From assembly GCF_000026145.1 (NCBI RefSeq), contig NC_009445.1:6626001-6690000 (forward strand): a stretch of 64,000 nucleotides of DNA. Reading direction: 5' to 3'. The DNA comes from Bradyrhizobium sp. ORS 278 (lineage in GTDB: Bacteria; Pseudomonadota; Alphaproteobacteria; Rhizobiales; Xanthobacteraceae). Shown here one piece after another: positions 17,291 to 27,300 of the stretch; position 1 is the first letter of the stretch, and each line of letters starts with the position of its first letter. The notes beneath the pieces were generated by a model. The model was not told the DNA's origin. It made no database searches and saw only the letters and a list, made by a program, of their open reading frames with translations. The position numbers and the translations under genes were made by a program.

Positions 17291-17869
17291 ATGAACGAGC
17301 TACTCAATGCCGCTCGCGAGGGCGACACAGCCATGGTCGAATCCTTGCTCAGCGAGGGTGTGGCGATCGATCTCCAAGACAAGTACGGCACCACCGCGCT
17401 GATGCTGGCGGCCCTTAACGGCCGCACCGCCACCGTGGAAGCTCTGCTCGCCAAGGGCGCCGCAATCGATCTCCAAGACAAGTACGGCGAAACCGCGCTG
17501 ATGCTGGCCACGCACAATGGCCACACCGCCGTTGTGGAAGCCCTACTTGCCAAGGGAGCGGCGATCGACCTCCAGAGCAACAACGGCTTCACCGCGCTGA
17601 TCTGGGCGGCTTACTACAAACACACCGCCACCGTGGAAGCTCTGCTCGCCAAGGGTGCGGCGATCAATCTCCAGGACAGCGACGGCTTCACCGCGCTGAT
17701 CTGGGCGGCTTATCGCGGACACATCGCGATCGCGGAGGCGCTGCTCGCCAAGGGAGCGGCGATCGACCTCCAGGACAGCGACGGCAGAACCGCGCTGACG
17801 TTGGCGGCCTTCGTGGGTCACACCGACATCGTCAACCTGCTCAAGGCGGCGAAGCAGCCTACGGCCTGA
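17291..17869 (+). CDS. Ankyrin-repeat protein
   Basis: 192 residues made almost wholly of five to six ankyrin repeats of 33 residues with the phrase TALMLAALNGRTATVEALLAKGAAIDLQDKYG recurring in variants. No signal peptide, so probably cytoplasmic; ankyrin repeats mediate protein binding. The DNA repeats are very similar to one another, which suggests recent duplication or gene conversion. The gene has its own leader element and terminator and so is a free-standing unit of island cargo. In many elements a small ankyrin protein acts as an immunity or inhibitor protein, but no partner is adjacent. Confidence 0.85.
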   Translation: MNELLNAAREGDTAMVESLLSEGVAIDLQDKYGTTALMLAALNGRTATVEALLAKGAAIDLQDKYGETALMLATHNGHTAVVEALLAKGAAIDLQSNNGFTALIWAAYYKHTATVEALLAKGAAINLQDSDGFTALIWAAYRGHIAIAEALLAKGAAIDLQDSDGRTALTLAAFVGHTDIVNLLKAAKQPTA

Positions 17870-17890
17870 CTCTTCCGCTCGAACACCTGG

Positions 17891-17915
17891 ACGGCCCCTC
17901 GCGGGGCCGTTCTTT
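17891..17915 (+). terminator. Rho-independent terminator after the ankyrin gene
   Basis: ACGGCCCC and GGGGCCGT form a perfect 8-bp stem with loop TCGC, followed by TCTTT. Confidence 0.75.
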
Positions 17916-17936
17916 CGTCGTAAAATCGCAAACTCA

Positions 17937-17951
17937 CAAAATCGTAAAATC
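17937..17951. repeat. 15-bp direct repeat, copy 1 (left of nitrilase gene)
   Basis: CAAAATCGTAAAATC is exactly repeated at 18981-18995, and a shorter form (AATCGTAAAATC) occurs at 28509-28520. An extra TCGTAAAATCG is found at 17918-17928. Confidence 0.6.
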
Positions 17952-18182
17952 ATGCAGAAGATAGGCGGCGCAGTCCGCAATTCCTCTGCGAGAACAGATT
18001 CGTAGACAATTTGACCGGCCGCTCACTGAGACCTAAAGTAGCGTCGGCCACAGGAACTCGACGCTAGAACCTAACGTCCCGATTCGGAGCATAGGGAAGG
18101 TTCCCGACAATAAACTTGCCGATCTGCGGGCGATGACTCATCATCCTCTCTGAGAACAACGCAAACGATCCCCAATAATTCC

Positions 18183-18962
18183 ATGACAACGCTCACGATC
18201 GCCGCTGTATCAAGCGCCATCACGTCCGACGTCAGAGTCAATGGCGCTCATATACGCGATTGCATGACGAAGGCGGCAGATCTAGGCGCGCGCCTTGTAC
18301 ATTTTCCCGAAGGTGCTTTGTCCGGCTACGTAAAGGCTCAAATCCAACATTGGGATCAGGTGGACTGGTCTATCCTCCAGGCCGAGTTGGACGCAATCGC
18401 CGCGAATGCAAGAAAGCTCGGGATCTGGGTCGTTGTCGGAGCCAACCACCAGCGCATAGCACCACTGTGGCCGCATAACTCTTTGTATGTTATTTCCGAA
18501 AATGGCATCATTATCGGTCGCTATGATAAGCGGCTAATCTCCCACGCAGAATCAATCAGCTGGTACACGCCCGGTTCGGACCCAATCGTGTTCGAGGTCG
18601 ATGGCTTCCGATTCGGTTGTGCGCTCTGCATCGAAATCCATTTTCCGGAACTGTTCATGGAATATGGAAGGCTGGGGGTCGATGGCGTACTTTTCTCAGC
18701 CTACGCCGAGGACCCGATCTTCGCAGTGACTGCCCAGGCCCACGCAGCAACCAATAACATCTGGATGAGCGTATCCACTCCTGCCGCCTGTCGCCCTAGA
18801 CTACCTTGCAGCTTGATCGGGCCAGACGGCTACGTGTTCGGCCAATCAACGCTGGAGCAGGATCTTGTCTACGGGACGCTGGACCGTTCGAAATACGAAA
18901 TTGCTTTGACAAAGGCCCGTCCTTGGCGGGCTTCTGTCCGCGAGAACAAGAAAGGACCGTAG
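18183..18962 (+). CDS. Nitrilase-superfamily carbon-nitrogen hydrolase
   Basis: 259 residues with the full E-K-C catalytic triad of the nitrilase superfamily: E43 in FPEGALSGY, K116 in YDKRLIS and C149 in ALCIEIHFPE. These enzymes hydrolyse nitriles or amides. The closest subgroup (aliphatic amidase, N-carbamoyl hydrolase or other) cannot be told. The gene lies alone between two exact 15-bp direct repeats, which suggests that it arrived as a separate cassette. Its base composition is slightly more AT-rich than neighbouring chromosomal genes. Confidence 0.85.
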   Translation: MTTLTIAAVSSAITSDVRVNGAHIRDCMTKAADLGARLVHFPEGALSGYVKAQIQHWDQVDWSILQAELDAIAANARKLGIWVVVGANHQRIAPLWPHNSLYVISENGIIIGRYDKRLISHAESISWYTPGSDPIVFEVDGFRFGCALCIEIHFPELFMEYGRLGVDGVLFSAYAEDPIFAVTAQAHAATNNIWMSVSTPAACRPRLPCSLIGPDGYVFGQSTLEQDLVYGTLDRSKYEIALTKARPWRASVRENKKGP

Positions 18963-18980
18963 GACCAGTATCTGTCTTTC

Positions 18981-18995
18981 CAAAATCGTAAAATC
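18981..18995. repeat. 15-bp direct repeat, copy 2 (right of nitrilase gene)
   Basis: CAAAATCGTAAAATC, identical to 17937-17951; 18 bp after the nitrilase stop codon. Confidence 0.6.
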
Positions 18996-19011
18996 CTCTT
19001 TCAAAGGCCCG

Positions 19012-19902
19012 CTAAGCGGCCCTGGCCTCGTTCGGTTGAAGCCCATGCAGGAAGTCCGCCGCGCGCTGGGCGTGCGAAGCTGCCGTGAAGATCGCGCGCT
19101 TGTCGTCCTTGAGCACCTTGATCCAGCTGGCGACGTAGGCGGCGTGATCCTCCCGGACTTCCGGGGTGAGGCCGAGATCCGCCAGCAGGAACGCCGCGCC
19201 AAGCTCGGCGACGAGCTCCTCCATGGCGTATCCTTCATCGCCGAACCGTTTGCGCCCGAATTCCCGGGCGAGCCGCGAGGGATGCCGGGTCCAGTGGATG
19301 CTCTCGTGTCCGAGCACCGCGTAATAGCTCAACGCATCGCGGAAGAACTCAATGGCAGGCATGTGCACGCGGTCGACCAACGGGCTGTAGAACGCCTTAC
19401 CGCCGCCATGCACCACGTCAACAGCCGCAGCCTTGAAGAACGCCTCGGCAAGCTCGATCCGCTCAACCGGGCGCAGGGGCGCTTGCGGAGCGTCGCGGTA
19501 CTGGTCGGGCAAACCATCAATCTGCTCGACGTTGAACACGGTGTAGCCGTTCATGAAGGGAATGGCGTGCTCGGCTTCTTCGCCCTGCTCGTTGGTTTCC
19601 GTCCGGATGATGCGGTCGGCGTAGACCACCAAGGTGCCGGTTTCGCCCTTGCGGACGTTGCCACCCACCGCCAGCGCTTGGCGGAACGTCATCCAGGTTG
19701 CCGAGCCGTAGCCCATTTCCAACGCGGCAGACCACAGCATCAGCACGTTGATCCCCTGGTACGGCAGGCCGTTGGCTCGCAGGGGACGGGTGATCCGCCC
19801 CTCGCCATGAGGCGCACTCCAGGGCTTCTGCCAGGGCCGCACGCCCTGCTCTAAGAATGTGACGATCGTATCGGTGATCTTTTGATAAACGTCCTTCTTC
19901 AC
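19012..19902 (-). CDS. ardC: ArdC-like antirestriction protein
   Basis: About 296 residues. The N-terminus (KITDTIVTFLEQGVRPWQKPW, then GLPYQGINVLMLWSAALEMGYGSATWMTFRQA) is the ArdC single-strand DNA-binding domain (PF08401), and the C-terminus is a zincin-like peptidase domain with HESIH near residue 200 and EELVAELGAAFLLADLG as the third-ligand helix. ArdC enters the recipient with conjugating DNA and protects it from restriction. GTG at 19902 with AGGAG 8 nt before it is chosen; ATG at 19929 is possible. Its presence supports a conjugative past for the island. Confidence 0.85.
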   Translation of the reverse strand: MKKDVYQKITDTIVTFLEQGVRPWQKPWSAPHGEGRITRPLRANGLPYQGINVLMLWSAALEMGYGSATWMTFRQALAVGGNVRKGETGTLVVYADRIIRTETNEQGEEAEHAIPFMNGYTVFNVEQIDGLPDQYRDAPQAPLRPVERIELAEAFFKAAAVDVVHGGGKAFYSPLVDRVHMPAIEFFRDALSYYAVLGHESIHWTRHPSRLAREFGRKRFGDEGYAMEELVAELGAAFLLADLGLTPEVREDHAAYVASWIKVLKDDKRAIFTAASHAQRAADFLHGLQPNEARAA

Positions 19903-20415
19903 CTTCGCTTCTCCTGTCCGGTTGCGCATGCAACCGGAACTAGGCGAGCGCCGATGAGCGGGGGTTGGCTGTCACAGGCCGGAATGCGCCGGGTTGGTGC
20001 GGGCCGGAGGACGCGAAGCGACCGACTACCCGGCCGGCGTATTCCGCCCGCAGGGCCTGGCCTTGACAGCCTGGGGGCCGCAGGCCCCGCTTTGCCGGGT
20101 AATGCCCCATGATCAGCTGAGATTGCAACGGCAACTGTGGCTATAGCCAGTGCTGTGGACTATGCGTTGCAAACGCTTTCGGATCGGGACCGAGGCCATC
20201 TTACAGCCATTGACCTGCGCATCCGATGGCTTATCTTGAGCCCCGGATCGGGAATGCTCGATTAGGCGCTGGGCCTCGGTGAAGATCGGGGCCTTTCGCA
20301 TTTTTCCGGCCGTGGACCCTTCGCATCACCTGAACGAATTTTTAGGCCGACTTTGCTGAAAGTTGTGCCGATCGGTTGACGGCCGGGTTAGAATCTCCTT
20401 CGGGGGACGTAGAAG
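19903..20415. other. Structured intergenic region between ardC and the XRE-ImmA gene
   Basis: No coding frame is convincing. It holds the long nested inverted repeat at 19967-20071 and further GC-rich inverted repeats to about 20105. Confidence 0.5.
19967..20071. other. Long nested stem-loop, 105 bp
   Basis: GGCTGTCA (19967-19974) pairs with TGACAGCC (20064-20071); CAGGCC (19975-19980) with GGCCTG (20055-20060); and GGAATGCGCCGG (19981-19992) with CCGGCGTATTCC over 12 pairs including one G-U. It could be a structured RNA, a single-strand origin for the rolling-circle module, or a transfer-origin hairpin. Confidence 0.45.
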
Positions 20416-21588
20416 ATGGCTAAGAGCGCGAAGGCCTTGATCAACCCGGCCATGCTCGCATGGGCGCGGGAACAAGCCGGGATCAGCCCGGACGAAGCCG
20501 CTCGTCGTCTTCACATCGAAGAAGACCGCCTGAGCGCCCTTGAAAAAGGGGATGAGACACCGACCTTCGCCAAGCTGCTGGAGATTGCGGATCTCTATAA
20601 GCGCCCGGTCAGCCTGTTCTACCTAAAAACCCCCCCTAAGGGTTGGCAGCCGATACAGGACTTTCGGCGGCTACCTGGCGTCGACAGCGGCTTTTCTCCG
20701 CAGCTTACTTACGCCATTCGACAGGCTCGGGAGCGCCGTGAAATCGCGCTCACCGTCCGCGACGAACTTGGCGAGCCGGCCCGGCCCTTCGAGTTGAAGG
20801 CCACGCTGAAGACCGATGTTGAAATGCTCGGCCAGGAGATCCGAGAATACGTTGGCGTGACCGAAGCCAAGCAACAGCGTTTCGGCCGCAAGGCGTTCGA
20901 TGGCTGGCGAACGGCTATAGAAGCCAAGGACATTCTCGTGTTCGTGGTGCCCCGGCTAAAGATCCGTGAGATGCGTGGCACGGCTCTGGCCGAACAGAAA
21001 ATGCCGGTGATCCTTATCAATGGCAAGGATCGGAGCAATGGCCGCGTGTTCACGCTTCTGCACGAGTTCTGTCACTTGGCCCTAAGGCAAAGCGGCGTGA
21101 GCAACATGGGCGGCGACAGAAACGACGCGCCTCACCCCGACGTCGAGAAATTCTGCAACGCGGTCGCGGCCGCTGCCCTTATGCCGCGCGACTGGCTGCT
21201 TCGAGAACAACTAGTTGCGCAGAAAGGCAGCCAGAAGAGTTGGCGGGACGACGAATTGGACGCTTTAGCTCTGCGCTTCGGCGTCAGTCAGGAAGCTGTA
21301 CTGCGACGGCTGCTGACGCTGGGGCGAACGACCCAGGCCTTCTATGACAGCAAGCGCGTCGATTTCCAGAAGATCTATGCGCAACTCGATGAGCAGAAGG
21401 AGCCTTCCGAAGGTGGGCCAAAGTACCACCATGTTGTGCTTAGTCAGCTCGGCAGGACGTTCACCCAGCTTATCTTTCAAGGCTATCACGATCGCTACTT
21501 TACGCTGCGCGATGTCGCAGGTCTTCTGAACATGAAGGTTACGACCGTTCCCGTGATGGAAAAGGCAGCCTTTGGCATGGCGGGATAG
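20416..21588 (+). CDS. XRE-family regulator with ImmA/IrrE metallopeptidase domain
   Basis: 390 residues. Residues 10-65 are an XRE helix-turn-helix (AWAREQAGISPDEAARRLHIEEDRLSALEKG). The C-terminal part has the ImmA/IrrE zincin motif HEFCH (in LLHEFCHLALRQSG) and the downstream helix EKFCNAVAAAALMPRDWL. This HTH plus COG2856 architecture is the usual antitoxin partner of PIN-like DUF4411 toxins, and the DUF4411 gene follows after only 6 bp. It may repress its own operon and be inactivated by cleavage. GGGGGA precedes the ATG. Confidence 0.85.
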   Translation: MAKSAKALINPAMLAWAREQAGISPDEAARRLHIEEDRLSALEKGDETPTFAKLLEIADLYKRPVSLFYLKTPPKGWQPIQDFRRLPGVDSGFSPQLTYAIRQARERREIALTVRDELGEPARPFELKATLKTDVEMLGQEIREYVGVTEAKQQRFGRKAFDGWRTAIEAKDILVFVVPRLKIREMRGTALAEQKMPVILINGKDRSNGRVFTLLHEFCHLALRQSGVSNMGGDRNDAPHPDVEKFCNAVAAAALMPRDWLLREQLVAQKGSQKSWRDDELDALALRFGVSQEAVLRRLLTLGRTTQAFYDSKRVDFQKIYAQLDEQKEPSEGGPKYHHVVLSQLGRTFTQLIFQGYHDRYFTLRDVAGLLNMKVTTVPVMEKAAFGMAG

Positions 21589-21594
21589 CCTGGC

Positions 21595-22065
21595 ATGGCT
21601 AAGAAGATCTACTGCATCGATACAAGCGCTCTGATCGCCGCCTGGTACGAGCGGTACAAACCCAACCGCTTTCCGAAGCTATGGGACCAACTTGATCAGC
21701 TGGTAACGGATGGGAGGCTGGTCTCATCGACCCTCGTCCTGCGCGAATGCAACAAGCAGAGATCAGAAGAACTGCATGGCTGGCTAAAGCCACGCGAGGC
21801 CATGTTCATCTCGCCTGACGAAGCGGTGCAGCTGCAAGTTGACCACATCGTCAACACCTACACGGGCCTTGTTTCGGCCGGTAAGCAGAAGTTTCAGGCC
21901 GATCCGTTCGTGATCGCCCTAGCCAAAGTGAACAGCTACACGGTCATCACCGAAGAAACCGGTATCGGTAGTCTTGGCAAGATTCCCGGTGTCTGCAACC
22001 ACATGAAGGTGGAGTGCATCAACCTAATGCAGTTGATCGATGAAGAGGACTGGGTGCTCGGTTGA
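21595..22065 (+). CDS. DUF4411 PIN-like protein, probable toxin
   Basis: 156 residues. The N-terminal KIYCIDTSALIAAWYERY with the conserved D, a mid-protein LRECNKQ with the acidic residue, and FQADPFVIALAKVN with a further D fit the PIN-like ribonuclease fold of DUF4411. It is 6 bp behind the XRE-ImmA gene in the same direction, the classical two-gene arrangement. Expected activity is endoribonuclease cleavage of RNA, kept in check by the upstream protein. This is family knowledge and has not been shown for this pair. Confidence 0.8.
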   Translation: MAKKIYCIDTSALIAAWYERYKPNRFPKLWDQLDQLVTDGRLVSSTLVLRECNKQRSEELHGWLKPREAMFISPDEAVQLQVDHIVNTYTGLVSAGKQKFQADPFVIALAKVNSYTVITEETGIGSLGKIPGVCNHMKVECINLMQLIDEEDWVLG

Positions 22066-22191
22066 GCTGACCTGCCCTCACGGATCTCTGGGAGATGGAA
22101 ATCGAGATCTGATAAGATCCGATTCCACCTGAGGAGCAATCGCCCCGGAAAGCCGGACGCCGACATAGGCGGATAGACCGCCGGACCTGAC

Positions 22192-23067
22192 CTAAGCGGT
22201 AAGAACCGCCGAGGTATCAAAAGAGATTTTGGCGTGGAGCATCTCGCGGGCCAGCTCCGTTTTCCAGGACGTACCCTGTCCATAGGAAATGTAGGCGATA
22301 CCGTCAAAATCGGACGGCTTCTCCACGCCTGATTTCAGGAGCGCTGCGACATGTGCCGGGCCGAGTTTCCCGATGAAGAAGCCAAGCTCGAACACAACGT
22401 TCTGTCGCGCTCTGGGCTGAACGTCCGCGCCTGCAATGCCTCCAACATCATCTGGCGTCATCAAGACAACAGCGAAGTTGGCTCCGTCTGACTCTTCCCT
22501 GAACTTTGTCAGCAGATGGCGACCACCGTTAGGTTGCAGGTGAAGAACGATAGGAGCGAGCCCAAGGTTACGCAGAAAAAGCGCCACTTCATTCCTTGCG
22601 GCCTCGTCGCGACCGTGAACAAGAAATATCTTATTGCTCCCCGGAGTGGGCTCTGGAGCGGCTGGTGGGGCGTCTTCAGGGATCATGATTTCGATGTCCT
22701 CGCGAACAAATGATACACCGAAGGCGCGGTGCTCAATATCATTGATGTAAGTGCTAAAGCTGCCGGTTGCCCAGTCCTGGGTCAGGGCTGCATGACCTTT
22801 GGCCCACCAAAACACGTGAGGGATCGCAGTGTCATCGCGAATTTCATCGCCGATTATATACCGGCGCGCCTTGGACCGAATGAGCTTGCCGTAGGCATGC
22901 TCACAAATCCGCATTTGGGCAGCGTGTCCTGAATTTTTGAGATGCGGCTTCAACCGAGACACGGCTGAGGCCGCACCTATCCATTCAAGGCTGGCCGCGG
23001 ACTTCATGGCCTCCTGCGCCTCCTGAAGCGCCCTCGCAACGTCAACGCGCCGATCGCCGACAGCCAT
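22192..23067 (-). CDS. TIR-like nucleotide-binding domain protein (CAP12/PCTIR type)
   Basis: 291 residues. Residues 145-285 form the TIR-like domain (PF10137): NKIFLVHGRDEAARNEVALFLRNLG, then FAVVLMTPDDVGG, then NVVFELGFFIGKLG whose glutamate is the expected NADase catalytic residue. The N-terminal 140 residues are helical and unassigned. In other bacteria such domains degrade NAD+ when triggered by phage sensing or a cyclic nucleotide, often fused to STING. Here no cyclase is next to it, so it is either a stand-alone effector or works with an unlinked sensor. Confidence 0.75.
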   Translation of the reverse strand: MAVGDRRVDVARALQEAQEAMKSAASLEWIGAASAVSRLKPHLKNSGHAAQMRICEHAYGKLIRSKARRYIIGDEIRDDTAIPHVFWWAKGHAALTQDWATGSFSTYINDIEHRAFGVSFVREDIEIMIPEDAPPAAPEPTPGSNKIFLVHGRDEAARNEVALFLRNLGLAPIVLHLQPNGGRHLLTKFREESDGANFAVVLMTPDDVGGIAGADVQPRARQNVVFELGFFIGKLGPAHVAALLKSGVEKPSDFDGIAYISYGQGTSWKTELAREMLHAKISFDTSAVLTA

Positions 23068-23105
23068 GGTTCATAAAGCCCCTGGTTTCATACGTGCAAA
23101 ATCCG

Positions 23106-24236
23106 TTAGGTGGGCCGATCAGTTTGGTCTAGCTCACCAAGCACAAGAGAATAACTGGTGCTTCGGCCGCCCGCGGCGTCTTTCTGCAGGATGCCACGCT
23201 TGATCAAGTCGTCAATGTCGCGCGTGGCGGTCGGCTGCGAGACTTTGGCTATCTTCGCCCATTTCGACGAGGTGAGCTTCCCCTCGAAGCCGTCGAGCAC
23301 GCGATTCAGCAGCAATCTCTGCCGGTCGTTGAGAGCGGTTGCCCCGTGCTTCTCCCAGAAGGATGCCTTCTGCAAGACATTCCTCAGTATCGTGTCGGCA
23401 CCGTCGAACGCCCTCCCCAGGCAACTGAGAAACCAGTCGAGCCAGCTGGTAATGTCGAGGCTCCCACGCTGGGTTCGCTCAAGGATGTCGTAGTACGCTT
23501 TCCGCTCCTTCCGGATCTGAGCGGACATGCTGTAGAAGCGCTGTGTGCTTTCTTCGGAACGAGCGAGCGCCAGATCGGCGATTGCACGCCCGATTCGTCC
23601 ATTGCCGTCCTCGAAGGGATGGATAGTCACAAACCACAGATGGGCAAGCGCGGCCTTGATCACAGGGTCCTGGCCCTGGTCGGCGTTGAACCACTCCAGG
23701 AAGCCCTTCATCTCGGCTTCAAGCCGCCTGGCAGCCGGCGCTTCAAAGTGAACGCGCTCGCGACCAAAGGCTCCTGACACCACTTGCATGGGCCCCGTCT
23801 GGTCGGTACGCCATCCGCCAACCGTGATCTTTTGCATCCCGCTTCGTCCCGTCGGGAAGAGGGAGGCATGCCAGCCGAAAAGCCGTTCCGCGGTCAAGGC
23901 CTGGTCGTATTTCTGGGTTGCATCGAGCATCAGCTCGACCACTCCCTCGACGTGCCGTTCAGAGGGCGTAAGGGCGCCAATGTCCATCCCGAGCCGGCGG
24001 GCGATCGACGATCGCACCTGGTCGCGGTCCAGGATCTCGCCCTCGATCTCGCTCGACTTGACTACCTCCTCGGTCAACGTCTGGAGGGAAGCCTCCGCCT
24101 TCAGCTGGAACCCCAGACGCTCCATCCGACCAAGCAGCCGCCCCTGCTTATGGCGAACCAGAGCGAGCGTTTCGGTCAGCTTTTCGGTGTTCCACTCGAA
24201 GTCCGGCCACTCCGCTCTTTCATGAATATAAACCAC
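23106..24236 (-). CDS. Fic-family protein with DUF4172 N-terminus
   Basis: 376 residues. HPFEDGNGR at residues 206-214 is the complete Fic AMP-transferase motif, and SSEIEG at 61-66 matches the inhibitory helix motif (S/T-x-x-x-E-G/N), so this is a self-inhibited class II Fic protein. Residues 1-85 fit DUF4172. The C-terminal about 70 residues contain a winged-helix-like segment (QPTATRDIDDLIKRGIL). Target unknown; AMPylation of a host or phage protein is the expected activity. It is divergent from the XRE/nuclease-like gene with 144 bp between them, which suggests shared control. Confidence 0.85.
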   Translation of the reverse strand: MVYIHERAEWPDFEWNTEKLTETLALVRHKQGRLLGRMERLGFQLKAEASLQTLTEEVVKSSEIEGEILDRDQVRSSIARRLGMDIGALTPSERHVEGVVELMLDATQKYDQALTAERLFGWHASLFPTGRSGMQKITVGGWRTDQTGPMQVVSGAFGRERVHFEAPAARRLEAEMKGFLEWFNADQGQDPVIKAALAHLWFVTIHPFEDGNGRIGRAIADLALARSEESTQRFYSMSAQIRKERKAYYDILERTQRGSLDITSWLDWFLSCLGRAFDGADTILRNVLQKASFWEKHGATALNDRQRLLLNRVLDGFEGKLTSSKWAKIAKVSQPTATRDIDDLIKRGILQKDAAGGRSTSYSLVLGELDQTDRPT

Positions 24237-24360
24237 GATCTTTGCCCCCTCGACCGATTATGGGGCTAATCTCTTCATCTTCAAGGCATTCCGATCATCT
24301 GGTGATTGGAATAAGGGCATTTATCTCTTCATCGCCAAAGACTTGCGCAGCGAAATAGGA

Positions 24361-24381
24361 TGTCATATAAATAATATGACA
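24361..24381 (+). promoter_or_regulatory. Perfect inverted repeat overlapping the start codon of the XRE/nuclease gene
   Basis: Arms TGTCATAT (24361-24368) and ATATGACA (24374-24381) surround AAATA. The right arm ends on the A of the ATG at 24381. It is the likely operator of the XRE domain encoded by the following gene. The direct repeat ATCTCTTCATC at 24269 and 24323 lies further upstream. Confidence 0.6.
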
Positions 24382-27300
24382 TGAAGAAGCCCAGTTCCGC
24401 TCCTCCCTCGGATCTCACGCCCGCGCAGGCCCGTGCTGCCAGGGCCCTCTTGGCTTGGTCCCAACAGGACCTGGCGACCCATGCCAATGTCGCAACCTCT
24501 ACCGTGGCCGACTTCGAACGGGGCCGCAGAACGCCGGTTCCACAGAACGCGGAAGCCATGCGGACGGCTTTCGAACGTGCCGGGATCTCGTTTCCGGCAG
24601 GAGGCGCCGTACTGGGGCCGGCGCTGCCGAAGCTTGCCGATCTGACCAAGTCCGGGGCGCCAATCCGATATGTAAACGGCACCGACCTGGCTCAATGGGC
24701 GGAGCGGCGCGACGGTCAGGCTTCAATGCCGACCCTGCTCTCGAAGCTTATTCGGGCGAGCGGTGGCGCCACCCCGCACTTCCCTTCTGATGAAGCCGTC
24801 CAGTTTGCAGGCTGGGATGGCATTACCCAAGCCACCACTGGATCCGAATATGTCCCCGCTGGCTCTGCGGGCTGGGAGATCGGCACGCAACGCGAGGGTG
24901 TCGCCGGCAAAGCCAATGAGGATTACGTCAAGCGAACCAAGGATGCGCTCGGCCTAAAACAGAGCGAAACCACCTTCGTTTTCGTCACACCGCGCCCTTG
25001 GCCCAAGAAAGACGAATGGGCTCAAGAGAAGCGCGCTGAAGGCGTCTGGAAGGACGTCAAGGCCTACGACGGCACGGATCTGGTCCACTGGATCGAACAG
25101 TACCCGGCGGTGGGCCAGTGGCTGGCGAGCGCCCTAGGGAGGCGTCCAGCTGGCGTGCGACAACTAGAAGAAGTGTGGGACGAGTGGTCCCGCGCCACCC
25201 AGTGGCCGCTTCCTCCCGACGTGGTCCTCAGCGACCGTAGCGAGGACAGCGCTGTCCTGCTCCGTTGGTTGCGCGGCGAGCATTCGCACATCGCCTTCCA
25301 GAGCGAAAGCTCCGAGGAAGTTGCGGCCTTCGCCTACGCCACAATCGATCAGCTGCCTACCGATATCGCGGAGCATTATTTCGCGCGCTGTGTCGTTGCC
25401 TCTAGCTCCGACGCAGCCCGGCAGCTTGCGAGCAGTCGTACACCACTGATCATCGTGATCCTCGAACCCGAAGCCGGGGTTGCAGAGGCCATCTCGGCAA
25501 AAGGTCATCACGTTCTGGCGGCGTTCGGCCAGAACCCTGGCTCAATCGGCACTGTGCGGAAGCTGAGTCGTCCATCGCGCGACGGGATCGAAGCCGCGCT
25601 GATCGATAGTGGCCTTCCGGAAGACAAGGCAAAGACTTTTGCTCGGGATTCTGCGCGAAGCTTAGCGATTCTGCGCCGGTTGATGCCAGGGGTTGCGAGC
25701 CGACTGCCGCATTGGGCTCAGGGTACGATTTCCCGGTCATTACTCGGGGCGTTGTTGGCGGGCATGTGGGATGAAGACAAAGAGGCCGACAAGGTGATCC
25801 TGTCGCGCCTGTCTGAGATGTCGTATGAAGCCTTCATCGCCAGTATCGCGCCGTACGTCAGCGAATTCGACAGCCCGATCCGTAAGGTTGGAACAGCCTG
25901 GAAAGTCGCTTCGCCACGGGACGCCTGGTTGCTTCTGGCCTCTCATTTAACGACCGCAGATATCGAGCGATACCAGGCCGCCATCGTCGACGTGCTGAGT
26001 GCAACCGATCCGCGATACACCCTGAGCCCCGAAGACCGTTGGTACGCGTCGATGCGAGGCATCGTACCGGCCTATTCCGCCTACTTGCGACATGGCTTGG
26101 GCGAGACCCTTATTTTGCTTGCGCTCTTCGGGGATCGCGCGGCCATGGTGCCCCACGCCTCTCAATATCCCGACATGATCGTCCGGAAGGTGCTGCGAGG
26201 TGCCGACGGCCAGCGTTGGTGGTCCTTGTCGCGAGATTTCCAGCTGCTCGCGGAAGCTTCCCCGGATGAATTTCTCTCGGCAGTGGACGACAGCCTCGAT
26301 AGTGAAGATCAACCAATCGCGGCACTCTTCAAGCCTGACGAGAACCCTGTTTTCGGCAGCGCCGAGCACATCTCGGACTTGCTCTGGGCGCTGGAGTCGC
26401 TCGCCTGGTCGCCGCAGCTTTTGCTTCATGTTTCCCTCGTACTGGCCCGACTCGACGAAATCGATCGAGGCGGCCGGTATCTGAACCGACCGGCCGCAAG
26501 CCTTCGCACCGCTTTCCTGCTCTGGAGCCCGCAGACAAACGCCACCTTCAGCCAGCGTCTCAAAGTTCTGGACCGGATCAGGAAGCGATATCCGACTCCC
26601 GCGTGGAAGCTGATGCTTGGTATCTTGCCCACCGGTCACGATTCTTTCTCGCCAACGCCGTCCACGCGGTGGCGAGACTTTTCGACCGACAAGAAGGAAG
26701 TCGTCACCTATCAGCTCATCGGCAAAGGGGCGGAAGCGGTTCTGGATCGCCTTTTGGAAGACATTGGCTCGAACGCCGCCCGCTGGGTCGCGCTACTTGA
26801 CCGATGGAGTGATTTGGGCGACCGCCGCCAAAAAGCGGCCGAGCAGCTAAAGCAAGTCGCTCAGGGCAATCCCACAAAGGACGACCGCGAGCTGCTTCGC
26901 GCCAAACTTAGGGGCGTGCTGCACCATCATCGCAGCTTCAGGGATGCCGATTGGGCTCTTCCCGAGGAGGACATCGCAGCACTTCAGGCCATTTACGACG
27001 CCCTCGCGCCGCTGGATCCAATCGAGAGTGTTGCTTGGTTGTTTGACCCATCGGTGTCCCTGCCCAACCCTACTGGCGACTGGGACAAGGATGAGAAGCT
27101 CCTTCACTCTCAAAGAGCGGCTGCAGCATCTGCTCTCCTCCGGGACTATGGCACAGAGAGATTCTTCGACCTGATCGGGACGGTCCGTGAACCCGGATTT
27201 CTCGGTCAGGCGATCGCGGAATCTGATACACGTGAAGATGTTCGGAGAACACTTCTGGTGCAGGCGCTACGCAGCGAACGAGATGCGGATCAGGTCTTCG

